Assembly: GCA_020161355.1 (NCBI GenBank)
Contig: JAIUOF010000013.1
Location: 30,154 to 94,153 of the forward strand
DNA length: 64,000 nucleotides
Direction of reading: 5' to 3'
From: Bacteroidota bacterium
GTDB lineage: Bacteria; Bacteroidota; Bacteroidia; Cytophagales; Spirosomataceae
Every line of letters begins with the position of its first letter. Within the stretch, counting starts at the first letter, position 1. Below the pieces are notes generated by a model that saw nothing but the letters and a program-made list of their open reading frames with translations, searched no databases and was not told the origin of the DNA. This document shows, piece by piece, positions 8,514 to 17,120 of the stretch. A program made the translations under genes and the position numbers.

Positions 8514-9578
8514 ATGACAAAGAATCTTGTAATCTTTGAGGCGGAAGGAGGAAATGACAAATGGATAAATGGTCTAAGGAAAGACACTTTACCAATAATA
8601 GATGCATTCAAATCAAAAGGTTGGAACTGCGAAGTTTTATATTTTCGGGACGAATGGAGGGTGGAGATTTTCAATTATGTCAAACAAAAATTTACAGCAT
8701 TTCTGAGCAGAATTAACCCTGGAAATTTACCTTTTGGTGAATCAAAATATTATGATTTTCTTACTAAACTTTGTCATTCAGGATTGTTGAGTCTCAGCCA
8801 TTCTGAAGATATGAGGATTTTGGGAGCCAAAGATGTTTTGTCTAAATTGTCAGGTACGGCTTTAGTTCCGCCTGATACTTTTTCATATAATTCTTTTGAA
8901 TTATTCAGACAAAATTTTCCACTTTCACTCTCTAATGGCAATAGAGTTTTAAAACAAAACAGAGGGTCTGCAGGTAGGGGTATTTGGAAAGTTGAAATAT
9001 TATTAAAAGCTGAAATTTCAAATCAATTTACTTTATCGGGCAACACAAAACTTAAATGTACTGAGGCATTTGACAATAAAAGCTATTATTTTTCCCTTAG
9101 TCAATTCATGAAAGTATGTGAAAAGTACTTTCAGGAAAATGATGGAATATTAATTGATATGCCTTTTTTGCCTGAAATTGAAAATGGAGAATTTCGTGTA
9201 CTTATGGTTGGAAATAAACCGATTCAAATTATTCAAAAAGTGCCTCAAAAAAACGGAAGTGCTTTTTCCGCAACGCTGTTTTCAGGTGCTAAATATCATT
9301 CCCATTCAATTGATAATTTACCCGAATTATCGGAATTAGTACTAAATAACCTTGGTATAATTAAGAAAATAATCAACGACAGGGCCTTTCCACTAATTTG
9401 GACTATGGATTTTATTCCTGATACAAGTAAACATAATTCTATCAGGTATTTTTTGAGTGAAATTAACTGCTCATGTGTGGGTTTTACAACGCAACTGGAT
9501 TGTGGCATTCAGGAAGCTATGGCTGATGAAGCCAATTTTCTTATGGTAGCTTTAAGTAATAAGCAATTGAAAGCTTAA
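8514..9578 (+). CDS. ATP-grasp-like protein (Cj0069-like family)
   Basis: 354 residues, no signal peptide. The middle part has the look of an ATP-grasp nucleotide-binding fold: VLKQNRGSAGRGIWKVE (near 144-160) is the typical Lys plus glycine loop, and NGEFRVLMVGNKPIQIIQKVP plus the late EINCSCVGF supply the later metal- and ATP-binding strands. It resembles proteins named Cj0069 family, whose reaction is not known to me; ATP-grasp enzymes usually ligate a carboxylate to an amine or thiol. It stands alone, with a 130-bp gap before the GH1 gene. Confidence 0.6.
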   Translation: MTKNLVIFEAEGGNDKWINGLRKDTLPIIDAFKSKGWNCEVLYFRDEWRVEIFNYVKQKFTAFLSRINPGNLPFGESKYYDFLTKLCHSGLLSLSHSEDMRILGAKDVLSKLSGTALVPPDTFSYNSFELFRQNFPLSLSNGNRVLKQNRGSAGRGIWKVEILLKAEISNQFTLSGNTKLKCTEAFDNKSYYFSLSQFMKVCEKYFQENDGILIDMPFLPEIENGEFRVLMVGNKPIQIIQKVPQKNGSAFSATLFSGAKYHSHSIDNLPELSELVLNNLGIIKKIINDRAFPLIWTMDFIPDTSKHNSIRYFLSEINCSCVGFTTQLDCGIQEAMADEANFLMVALSNKQLKA

Positions 9579-9674
9579 TTATTTCAATACCTCTTTAATG
9601 ATTTAGATAAAATTCTTCACAAAAACTTAACCTTTAGTTAATAGTGCAGATTTTTTATGATACCCTACTTCTGA

Positions 9675-9682
9675 TACCTTTG
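9675..9682 (+). promoter_or_regulatory. Candidate -7 element (TACCTTTG) of the GH1 gene
   Basis: TACCTTTG matches TAnnTTTG, 27 bp before the GH1 start; a T-rich tract at 9651-9656 stands at about the -33 distance. Confidence 0.45.
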
Positions 9683-9708
9683 CCTGATTGTATTATTAAT
9701 ACCATGGA

Positions 9709-11049
9709 ATGGCATTCGGTAAATTAAAATCAAAGTATTTTCCTAAAGATTTTACCTGGGGCGTGGCCACATCAGCCTACCAAACGGAAGGTGCCTGGAA
9801 AGCCGATGGCAAAGGTTTGTCGATCTGGGATGAATTTACCAACGACAGGAAATTTAAAAACGGAAACGGAAATATAGCTACTGATTTCTATGCACAATAC
9901 AAGGAAGATATCCAACTGATCAAAACCTTAAACCTCAAAGCCTTCAGGTTTTCAATTTCCTGGACCAGAATATTCCCTGAAGGAGTCGGCCAACCAAATC
10001 AAGCCGGAGTGGATTTCTATCATAAAGTCATTGATTATTGCCACAAAAAAGATATTGAACCCTGGATTACGCTATATCATTGGGATTTGCCCATGGCTTT
10101 GGAGGAAAAAGGTGGATGGACCAACAGGGAAATATTGGACTGGTTTTCTTATTATGTGGACTTTTGTACCAAAGAATATGGTTCAAAGGTAAAAAACTGG
10201 ATTGTTTTAAATGAGCCCATGAGCTTTGTAGGGCTGGGTTATTTTATGGGTTATCATGCTCCGGGTCGAAAAGGTCTGAAAGACTTTCTTTCTGCGGCAC
10301 ATCATACAACACTCTGTCAGGCACATGGTGGCCGCATAGTTAGAAGGAATATTCCTGAAGCCTATATAGGTACAACATTTTCCTGCTCGGTGGTGAGTCC
10401 GAAGAATTTTTGGCCCCGACATATCAAAGCCGCCAGAAGAATGGATGCTCTCTTGAATAGATTTTTTATTGAACCCGCACTAGGTCTGGGGTATCCGACC
10501 GATGTAATTCCTGGTCTTAACAGAATCGAAAAATATTTTCAGGCCGGCGATGAAGAACTTCTGAAATTTGACTTTGATTTTATAGGTATTCAGTATTATT
10601 TCAGAATCATAGCACAATTTAGCCTTTTACCACCCATTCTTTTTGCCAATGAGATTCCGGCGAGTAAGAGAAATGTTAAAACCAGCCCCCTTGGAATGGA
10701 GATATATCCCAAAGGCTTAATGAAAATGCTGAAACAATTTAATAAATATAAAAATGTAAAGGATATTTATGTGACAGAATTGGGGGTATGCTTTGATGAA
10801 AAGCTGATTGGCGGAAAACTCGAAGACGACAATCGTGTAAAGTATTACAAAAAAACCTTTAAAATATGCAGGCGAGCCATAATTAAAGGCATCAGACTGA
10901 GAGGCGTTTTTCTATGGACATTGGTGGACAATTTTGAATGGGCCGATGGTATTAAACCCCGGTTTGGAATAGTTTATAATAATTTCAGAACGCAAAAAAG
11001 AACCATCAAAAAATCGGGATACTGGATTCAAGAGTTTTTGAAGAAATAG
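9709..11049 (+). CDS. Beta-glucosidase-type glycoside hydrolase, GH1 family
   Basis: 446 residues, full GH1 length, no signal peptide, so cytoplasmic. It has the N-terminal family signature FTWGVATSAYQTEGAW, the acid/base E169 in VLNEPMSF, and the nucleophile E357 in YVTELGV, where most family members have ITENG; the Glu itself is kept. The late FLWTLVDNFEWADG is the usual sugar-binding stretch. Likely hydrolyses short beta-glucosides or galactosides. Pieces of a closely similar 3' end recur at 30040-30188 and around 42773-43330. PPK2 follows 94 bp later on the same strand. Confidence 0.92.
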   Translation: MAFGKLKSKYFPKDFTWGVATSAYQTEGAWKADGKGLSIWDEFTNDRKFKNGNGNIATDFYAQYKEDIQLIKTLNLKAFRFSISWTRIFPEGVGQPNQAGVDFYHKVIDYCHKKDIEPWITLYHWDLPMALEEKGGWTNREILDWFSYYVDFCTKEYGSKVKNWIVLNEPMSFVGLGYFMGYHAPGRKGLKDFLSAAHHTTLCQAHGGRIVRRNIPEAYIGTTFSCSVVSPKNFWPRHIKAARRMDALLNRFFIEPALGLGYPTDVIPGLNRIEKYFQAGDEELLKFDFDFIGIQYYFRIIAQFSLLPPILFANEIPASKRNVKTSPLGMEIYPKGLMKMLKQFNKYKNVKDIYVTELGVCFDEKLIGGKLEDDNRVKYYKKTFKICRRAIIKGIRLRGVFLWTLVDNFEWADGIKPRFGIVYNNFRTQKRTIKKSGYWIQEFLKK

Positions 11050-11143
11050 AAATTAAATTACCCCTTTCAGGAAAAATAAACACGTTTTAAATAACCCCCA
11101 ATTAAGGTTTTTTCAGTATAATTATAAAAATTCATTTTAAAAA

Positions 11144-12040
11144 ATGGAAGTTGAAAATATGGATTTGGAATACAGATATCATCAGGAACTCATGGACAGT
11201 CTCGATGAGGAACTGGAAATGGAATTGGATGATGAAAGGCTAGGCAGCAAAGAAGATGATAGCAAAACCTTAAGCAGAAAATTTTACTTCAGAGAACTAT
11301 TAAGGCTTCAGGGCGAGTTGGTTAAGCTTCAGGACTGGATTCAATACAAAAAACTAAAAGTAGTAGTGATTTTTGAAGGCAGGGATTCTGCAGGGAAAGG
11401 GGGAGCTATAAAGAGAATTACTCAACGCTTAAACCCAAGGGTCTGCAGAGTTGCGGCCTTGCCCGCTCCCAGTAACCGGGAAGCCACCCAATGGTATTTT
11501 CAAAGGTATGTTTCGCATTTGCCAGCCGGTGGAGAAATGGTGCTCTTTGATCGTAGCTGGTATAACAGAGCTGGGGTAGAAAGAGTTATGGGATTTTGCT
11601 CCGATGAAGAATATGACCAGTTTTTTCAGGATGTTCCGGAATTTGAAAATATGCTCATCAGATCGGGTATCATTTTAATAAAATATTGGTTTTCGATTTC
11701 GGACGATGAACAAAATCTCAGGTTTACCATGAGAAAGAATGATCCTCTGAAACAATGGAAACTCTCTCCTATGGATTTGGAGTCCAGAAGAAGGTGGGAA
11801 GATTATACCAAGGCAAAAGAATACATGTTTGACAAAACTTCAACCGAAAGCTCACCCTGGTGGATTATTGAAGCAGACGATAAAAAGAAAGCCCGTCTCA
11901 ATTGTATTCACCACTTACTAAGCCGGATTCCTTATGAGGAAGTAGAACACCCGGAGGTAATCCTTCCCGAAAGAGTTCATAACCCCGATTATATTCGTGA
12001 ACCTATCCCTAAAGAAATGTATGTTCCAAATGTTTATTAG
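11144..12040 (+). CDS. ppk2: Polyphosphate kinase 2 (PPK2 family)
   Basis: 298 residues. Walker A is GRDSAGKGGAIK (79-90), followed by the lid and Walker B-like motif FDRSWYNRAGVERVMG (135-150), both diagnostic of PPK2. The family moves phosphate between polyphosphate and nucleotides (ADP, GDP or AMP, depending on class). The acidic N-terminal 40 residues are an extension ahead of the catalytic core. The gene ends 3 bp from the end of the convergent protein-glutaminase-like gene, with no clear terminator between. Confidence 0.93.
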   Translation: MEVENMDLEYRYHQELMDSLDEELEMELDDERLGSKEDDSKTLSRKFYFRELLRLQGELVKLQDWIQYKKLKVVVIFEGRDSAGKGGAIKRITQRLNPRVCRVAALPAPSNREATQWYFQRYVSHLPAGGEMVLFDRSWYNRAGVERVMGFCSDEEYDQFFQDVPEFENMLIRSGIILIKYWFSISDDEQNLRFTMRKNDPLKQWKLSPMDLESRRRWEDYTKAKEYMFDKTSTESSPWWIIEADDKKKARLNCIHHLLSRIPYEEVEHPEVILPERVHNPDYIREPIPKEMYVPNVY

Positions 12041-12043
12041 AGA

Positions 12044-12823
12044 TTAAATATCAAAAATCTCAATTTTATCAATCCACTTATTCAAATTTTTAAAATAAAT
12101 ATTTCTGTATTTTTGGATGATTAAAGCATGTTTTTCTCTGAATGAATCATTTATCCGGCTATTAGATTGGTTATCTCTGATTATACATTCAAAATTGATA
12201 ATACTTCCTACTAGCAATTTAAAATCCTTTGGATGGGTTTCCCGTAAATGGCCTTCGGACTGATAAAATTCATAAGCTGTTTCATTTATGGCCATGCCTT
12301 TGGCAATCCAATAATGGTCCCGGCATTTATCTTCATATTTGAAATAACGGATCGTATTGTTCTTAACTTTTTCCGGATTCTCATAGAAAAGATAATTTTC
12401 GGATGCTACAATATCAATTTTATAATTTTTTAAGCCCATGCACATCACCCAGTCATTGATGTTCATGGGTTGGGTTTCTTGTATCATCCAATCAAAAACT
12501 TGGCAATTCCGGCCATCTTCAAACAACAAGGCAACATGATAGCCCCATTTTAGATTCCCGCTGATAGATAAATGGTTAGGGTCAGGTCTTACGATACATT
12601 CCTTTGAACCTGAAATGAATCTTACCGGAGCATAAAACCATATTTTTTTATGTTTTATACCACGTTGATTAAGAATCATGGAACAGTAATGAACTATATT
12701 GTGACAATTGCCCTGTTTATATTTAAATGCGGGAAAACACAGGTCTCTCAATTCTTCAAAAAGAACCTGATAATCGATGCAAATACTTTGCTTCTTTTTA
12801 TACCTGAAAATAATAGCAGACAT
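12044..12823 (-). CDS. Protein-glutaminase-like protein (Gln deamidase type Cys-His-Asp)
   Basis: 259 residues from the ATG at 12823. An upstream TTG at 12853 extends the frame, but it lies within a -7 promoter element, so I reject it. The layout resembles bacterial protein-glutamine glutaminase: C40 in KQGNCHNIVHYCSMIL, H96 in KWGYHVALLFE, D111 in QVFDWMI, spaced as in the Chryseobacterium enzyme, which deamidates Gln in proteins. Unlike that secreted enzyme there is no signal peptide. About 100 extra C-terminal residues carry no motif known to me. The fold assignment rests on motif order, so it needs a profile search. Confidence 0.5.
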   Translation of the reverse strand: MSAIIFRYKKKQSICIDYQVLFEELRDLCFPAFKYKQGNCHNIVHYCSMILNQRGIKHKKIWFYAPVRFISGSKECIVRPDPNHLSISGNLKWGYHVALLFEDGRNCQVFDWMIQETQPMNINDWVMCMGLKNYKIDIVASENYLFYENPEKVKNNTIRYFKYEDKCRDHYWIAKGMAINETAYEFYQSEGHLRETHPKDFKLLVGSIINFECIIRDNQSNSRINDSFREKHALIIQKYRNIYFKNLNKWIDKIEIFDI

Positions 12824-12841
12824 TTTTGAATATTTATGAAG

Positions 12842-12849
12842 CAAATATA
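12842..12849 (-). promoter_or_regulatory. Candidate -7 element (TATATTTG) of the glutaminase-like gene
   Basis: On the minus strand TATATTTG lies 18 bp before the ATG at 12823; TTG about 17 bp further upstream could be the -33 element. It decides the start: the longer TTG-started frame would overlap this element. Confidence 0.5.
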
Positions 12850-12949
12850 TCAACCTGCTGTAACCTCAATGGGATTTGAAAATTATGTTTTTGTAATCAA
12901 AAATTAAAATAATATAAAAAGGATTTTTATTGTTAACAATTTCATAACG

Positions 12950-12978
12950 TTGGTTATCAATTAATTAAAATAGATTTG
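12950..12978 (+). promoter_or_regulatory. Candidate promoter of the small gene at 13004
   Basis: TTG at 12950 and TAGATTTG at 12971-12978 are 18 bp apart, close to the Bacteroidota TTTG-N19-TAnnTTTG pattern. The start codon follows 25 bp later. Confidence 0.5.
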
Positions 12979-13003
12979 CATATATAATCCAACTAGGGTT
13001 GCC

Positions 13004-13186
13004 ATGAAAACAAATAGAAAAGTCATCATGAAAAACCTTAAAAATGCTATTCAGCCGATTATTGGTGAAAATGGCAATAAGGACATAGACAAGCTGGTTC
13101 AAAAATCTACCAGAAAATTGAGTGACTTGATTGCTGAGTTTATGGTAAAGACCGAGAAGAAACGAAAGAAATTAAAAGTTAAATGA
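13004..13186 (+). CDS. Small basic hypothetical protein
   Basis: 60 residues, Lys-rich (ends EKKRKKLKVK), no membrane segment, likely helical. A well-placed promoter supports it as a real gene. An internal ATG at residue 9 (MKNLKNAIQPIIG) is an alternative start. It ends 2 bp from the end of the convergent DsrE gene. Function not recognised; small basic proteins of this type may bind nucleic acid, but nothing here proves it. Confidence 0.5.
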   Translation: MKTNRKVIMKNLKNAIQPIIGENGNKDIDKLVQKSTRKLSDLIAEFMVKTEKKRKKLKVK

Positions 13187-13188
13187 TT

Positions 13189-13605
13189 TCAGAACGTCAA
13201 CACTGTTTTGTTTTTTCTAATCAGGGCATAGAGGTCGGCAAGGGAAGAAAACTTACAAACCTGCGGTTCGTTGTTTTTTCTTTGTGACAGACAAGTACCA
13301 CAACCCAGTATCAGGCCACCGCTTTTCAGAAATTTATCAGATTGTTCTTTCAAATTGGCATTTTCTTTTATCAGATTGTCGAGTTCTACACCTTTTCCCA
13401 ACAAAAACACCGAAACAGTATCTCCGGCATTTTTTGAAAAATTGGCTAATCTCAGGGCATTCCAGATGGTCTCCACGTCGTTGGAATAAATTACCATCCC
13501 GATACTGGTGGCGGTAAAAGCCGGCGTTTTGGAAGTGCTCTGTGCCAGGAGTGCATTGCTCATCAGACATAATAGCAAAATAATAAGAATAAAAGGTCTT
13601 TTCAT
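13189..13605 (-). CDS. Secreted DsrE-family protein
   Basis: 138 residues with a signal peptide (MKRPFILIILLLCLMSNALLAQ) and then a DsrE-like domain: SIGMVIYSNDVETIWNALRLANFSKNAGDTVSVFLLG, then GCGTC and the C-terminal NKTVLTF. The signal peptide puts it in the periplasm. DsrE proteins carry or sense sulfur on a Cys; the CGTC motif offers candidate residues. It is the last gene of a DsrE / MFS / DsrE cluster, and its tail (VLTF) and CGxC match the cytoplasmic DsrE at 14874, so the two seem to be related copies working on two sides of the membrane. Confidence 0.75.
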   Translation of the reverse strand: MKRPFILIILLLCLMSNALLAQSTSKTPAFTATSIGMVIYSNDVETIWNALRLANFSKNAGDTVSVFLLGKGVELDNLIKENANLKEQSDKFLKSGGLILGCGTCLSQRKNNEPQVCKFSSLADLYALIRKNKTVLTF

Positions 13606-13655
13606 TTTTAGAATAATATTTTAGAAAGGAGTTTGTCAAAAATAAGGTTTTTAAT

Positions 13656-14870
13656 TTATGGGAAAGTGTTTGGCATTCTGAATTTAATCACAACTGCCGA
13701 TAGGATAGTAAGTATTCCAATAAATGTAACCGCACTGGGTAGCCCCCAAATATCGGAAAGTGCCCCCGAAACAAAAGCCCCAATGGCATATCCCAGGTCT
13801 CTCCAGAGTCGGAAAGTGCCAATACTCTCGGCTCGTTGCAACGGGGAAGTGGCGGCCGCAATGGTTGATAAAAATGTAGGATAAACCAGGGCCGTTCCCA
13901 ATCCCAAAATGATTGAAAGTGAAATCAGATACCCGAATTTTTGAAGAAACAGAAATCCTGAAATTGCCAAACCTTGGATAAACATCCCCCAGAACAACAT
14001 ACTTTTTTTGGAATAATGATCCGACATTTTTCCTGTAAATAATTGACCAATTCCCCACACCACCGGATAAGTGGCGGTAATGATCCCAATGTCGGCGATA
14101 TTTATCCGATACTGGAAAAGAAGTATGGGCAGCAATCCCCATATCATGCCGTCGTTGAGGTTATTGACCAGTCCTGCCTGAGTAACTGAACTCAGGGTTT
14201 TGTTTTTAAAAGTAGTTTCCCAAAAAATATTTCCAAGAGTTTTTGAGGGTGAGGTTTTATATTCATGACGGGTAAAAACCCGGGTGTCGTTAACAAAGAA
14301 AATACTTAAAAGAAGGCCAAAGACTGAGAGCAAAATTCCCAGATAAAAAGGATATGGAATAATGCCAAACCGGTCGGCGATATATCCTGTAAGCCAGGCA
14401 AAGATTCCGACGGACAGATATCCGGCAAATTCATTGAGCCCCATAGCCAATCCGCGGTCTTTTTCACCGGCCAAATCAATTTTCATGACCACCGTGCTGC
14501 TCCAGGTAAGCCCCTGACTTATTCCGAGCAAAACATTGGACAAAACTACAATATACCAACTTTCGGCATATATCAGCAGAAAAGGTATCGGAAGAGCAAT
14601 AGACCAGCCTAAAATCAGAAGGTTTTTTCGCCCAAAACTGTTGGCAAGTTTACCGGCGAAATAATTGACAATGGCTTTGCTGAACCCAAAAGCCATAATG
14701 AAAGAAAGCACCGCAAAGTAAGAGGAAATTCCAAATTTTACTGATGCGAATTCAGGGAAGATGGTGCGTTCCAGCCCAACCATTCCTCCGACAAATGCAT
14801 TGACAATCACTAAAAGGGTAAACTGCTTCCAGTTTTCTTTAAGACCTAATCGGATATTTTTATGCGGCAT
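13656..14870 (-). CDS. Major facilitator superfamily transporter
   Basis: 404 residues, about twelve membrane segments. MFS hallmarks include the loop motif ANSFGRKNLLILG after segment 2, GYIADRFG after segment 6, and FTGKMSDHYSKKSML in the second half. It starts 3 bp after the DsrE gene at 14874 and is followed 50 bp later by a second, secreted DsrE gene. The pairing with DsrE-type sulfur-relay proteins suggests a sulfur compound or metal/sulfur-linked substrate, but the transport motif itself does not reveal one. Confidence 0.85.
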   Translation of the reverse strand: MPHKNIRLGLKENWKQFTLLVIVNAFVGGMVGLERTIFPEFASVKFGISSYFAVLSFIMAFGFSKAIVNYFAGKLANSFGRKNLLILGWSIALPIPFLLIYAESWYIVVLSNVLLGISQGLTWSSTVVMKIDLAGEKDRGLAMGLNEFAGYLSVGIFAWLTGYIADRFGIIPYPFYLGILLSVFGLLLSIFFVNDTRVFTRHEYKTSPSKTLGNIFWETTFKNKTLSSVTQAGLVNNLNDGMIWGLLPILLFQYRINIADIGIITATYPVVWGIGQLFTGKMSDHYSKKSMLFWGMFIQGLAISGFLFLQKFGYLISLSIILGLGTALVYPTFLSTIAAATSPLQRAESIGTFRLWRDLGYAIGAFVSGALSDIWGLPSAVTFIGILTILSAVVIKFRMPNTFP

Positions 14871-14873
14871 AGA

Positions 14874-15227
14874 TCAAAAAGTCAATACCTTGTCACTGTC
14901 AACAACCCAGGCAGTGAGCTCAGCCAAAGTGCCTATTTCAGCACCTTCAATTAATGGAAGGTTGCGTATGCCACGGGCATCGGCACAAGAGCCACACAGT
15001 TTTACATTGGCTCCTTTGTTGATTGATAATTTCAGAATCCTTTCGATATTGTAATAACCGTTGGGTGTATTCTGATTGGGCAGTGCTGAACTTATTGCAT
15101 CAGCCATCAGGAATATTCTTACCTCGGTTTCAGGATGCTCTTTGCCCAATTGATTGGCAATTCTGAGGGCATTATAAGCTTTTTCGGAACCATAGGGAGC
15201 ATCATTGATAATGAACAGAATTTTCAT
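14874..15227 (-). CDS. DsrE-family protein (cytoplasmic)
   Basis: 117 residues, the usual size for the family: MKILFIINDAPYGSEKAYNALRIANQL is the first Rossmann-like beta-alpha unit, then VRIFLMADAISSAL, and the conserved LCGSCADARG with the likely sulfur-accepting cysteines. No signal peptide, so it acts in the cytoplasm. First gene of the cluster with the MFS transporter and secreted DsrE. Likely carries persulfide sulfur or senses redox state; the exact role is unproven. Confidence 0.85.
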   Translation of the reverse strand: MKILFIINDAPYGSEKAYNALRIANQLGKEHPETEVRIFLMADAISSALPNQNTPNGYYNIERILKLSINKGANVKLCGSCADARGIRNLPLIEGAEIGTLAELTAWVVDSDKVLTF

Positions 15228-15302
15228 TTTGCTTTCGGGTTTTTAATTTAAATCCTGCAACAAAATAGAAGAATGAAAAAACAGAATCCTTTTACAAATG
15301 TT

Positions 15303-15325
15303 AAATAATCAATTGACCAATGCTC
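15303..15325. repeat. Direct repeat near the left edge of the fructan locus
   Basis: AATAATCAATTGACCAATGC and flanking bases; a near-copy (21 of 23 positions) is at 27300-27322 past the other edge of the locus. The rest of the 326-bp gap (15228-15553) holds nothing else that I can support. Confidence 0.35.
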
Positions 15326-15553
15326 TTTTTCTGTTCAGAGATAAATTTAAGTATATGTGATTCTGCTAAGAATTTGAAACAATAGGCTTAGGAAAGAGAA
15401 TATAAGGAATACCTGAGATTATAAATGGGGATTGAGAGATAAGAGCCATTTTAAACTGCTTTATTTTCAAATTAGGAACAAAATAATTCCGGTACTCCAT
15501 ATGAAAAAAAGGATTAGAATATTGAATTCCAACCCTTTTTAAAAAGTTTAAAT

Positions 15554-17035
15554 TCATTTCCAATTTAGCTCAATATCTGAGCTGCCAAAGGTTGGATAAA
15601 CTAAAGAAGTGATGGCCTCTTTACCATCATTGGCAAAAACTTCGATGATTGATTTATCAACCAATATATCCAACTTTATTTTTCCATTCTCTGGTATCAA
15701 TTCAATTTGATTTAAATTTGGAAATTTTTTATTGAAGCTCACATTGCCTGAGTTTCTTCTGTCCAGGCTAAGAATATTCTTTTGGCTGTCAAAATTGAGA
15801 ATGGTCTTCTCATCTCCATTTTTTAAAAGTATAAGTTCTAATCCTTTCGAATCTCTAATATCAATATCCAAAATAAGTCTGTATAAATTCTGGTTTGATT
15901 TTAATATTTTGGACTTTAATTTTTCACCAGATTTCAAACTTTTTATTGTGGTAGGTATTGATGAATCAACGATTGCAGATTGTTTTAATCTATACAAACC
16001 CTCCTGATTTTTGTAAAGAATAACCTCTCTGGGGAGTGTAAACTGCCCCCGAAATCCAGTTGTTGGTACATCTCTGGCATATTCCCAATCACTTGCCCAG
16101 CTCAAATAAACGGGCTTTAGATGCGATTTTGGTAAATTAAAGAATGGAATAGTGGCATAACTGTCATAACCTGAATCAAAAAACAAGGTCTCTTGTTTTT
16201 GAGGAACAAACTTCATTCCGTCAAAATCACCAACAAAATATTGAACACCTAATAGGTTATTATTTCTACTTCCACTGGAAAGCATTAAAACCCATTTGGG
16301 ATTCGGTTCATTTTCAACCGGAACCTTAATGAGTGAAGGGCATTCCCAAATTCGGCTAACATCACCCTGCTTTCCAAATTCACTCAGAAGTTTCCAACTT
16401 TTTAAATTCTTGGATTCATAAAACTGAACCGTATATTCTAATGCTTTTACAACGGTCATGACCCATACATTCCTTTCAGGATACCAAATTACATTGGGGT
16501 CTCTGAAATCCTTTAGTCCTATGTCCAAAACAGGGTTCTTATCGTACATTTTCCATGTTCTGCCTTTATCTGAACTAAAAGCTAAACTTTGATGCTGTGC
16601 CATTCCCTTACCATTATCATCAATATGAGAGGTAAAAATAGCAACCATTCCTTTTTTATAACCTTCCTCAAAAAATCCGGAAGTATTTAAACTATCTACC
16701 ACAGCACAGCCTGAAAATATCATTGTTGTGGTTCCATCAGCGTTTTTTTTCTCAGGTATGGCAACAGGGAGTTCCGCCCATTTTTTTAAATCTTTGCTTA
16801 CAGCATGTCCCCAACTCATATGTCCCCATAAATCCCCAAATGGATTATATTGGTAGAACAAATGATACTCTCCATCCAGATATACCAATCCATTAGGATC
16901 ATTTACCCAATTTTTCTCAGGTAAATAATGGAATTGTGGTCTATAATCTGATGGAGCATTTTGGGTAATACTACCAATTGTTTTGCAGCCAAGTACTATC
17001 AAAGCCAAAGCCACGCCTATGATATATTTTTTCAT
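15554..17035 (-). CDS. GH32 family beta-fructosidase, lipoprotein
   Basis: 493 residues from the ATG at 17035: lipobox VLGC17, then a GH32 five-blade propeller with the nucleophile D46 in WVNDPNG, the RDP motif (178-180, FRDPN) and the acid/base E231 in WECPS, plus the C-terminal beta-sandwich (DKSIIEVFAND). All three catalytic acids are present. It cleaves fructose from levan, inulin, sucrose or related fructans. An in-frame extension to 17086 exists but would start inside a hairpin, so I reject it. As the last gene of the SusC/SusD-containing operon it supplies fructose to the porter and fructokinase encoded upstream. Confidence 0.93.
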   Translation of the reverse strand: MKKYIIGVALALIVLGCKTIGSITQNAPSDYRPQFHYLPEKNWVNDPNGLVYLDGEYHLFYQYNPFGDLWGHMSWGHAVSKDLKKWAELPVAIPEKKNADGTTTMIFSGCAVVDSLNTSGFFEEGYKKGMVAIFTSHIDDNGKGMAQHQSLAFSSDKGRTWKMYDKNPVLDIGLKDFRDPNVIWYPERNVWVMTVVKALEYTVQFYESKNLKSWKLLSEFGKQGDVSRIWECPSLIKVPVENEPNPKWVLMLSSGSRNNNLLGVQYFVGDFDGMKFVPQKQETLFFDSGYDSYATIPFFNLPKSHLKPVYLSWASDWEYARDVPTTGFRGQFTLPREVILYKNQEGLYRLKQSAIVDSSIPTTIKSLKSGEKLKSKILKSNQNLYRLILDIDIRDSKGLELILLKNGDEKTILNFDSQKNILSLDRRNSGNVSFNKKFPNLNQIELIPENGKIKLDILVDKSIIEVFANDGKEAITSLVYPTFGSSDIELNWK

Positions 17036-17057
17036 ATTTTTAATTTGATTTAAAAAA

Positions 17058-17086
17058 ATGGTAGTAGTAAAATCAACTACTACCAT
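17058..17086 (-). terminator. Hairpin plus T-run between susD and GH32 genes
   Basis: Perfect 11-bp stem ATGGTAGTAGT / ACTACTACCAT (17058-17068 with 17076-17086), 7-base loop, followed on the minus strand by seven T. It has the form of an intrinsic terminator but lies within the operon, so it may act as a partial terminator or an mRNA 3'-end protector for the susCD part. Confidence 0.65.
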
Positions 17087-17120
17087 TATACTTCCTTAAA
17101 TCCTATGATGATTTAAATCT

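Noticed and set aside
15366..15563. 65-codon frame after the GH32 gene
   Set aside because: Overlaps the end of the GH32 gene in another frame and has no protein-like features or promoter.
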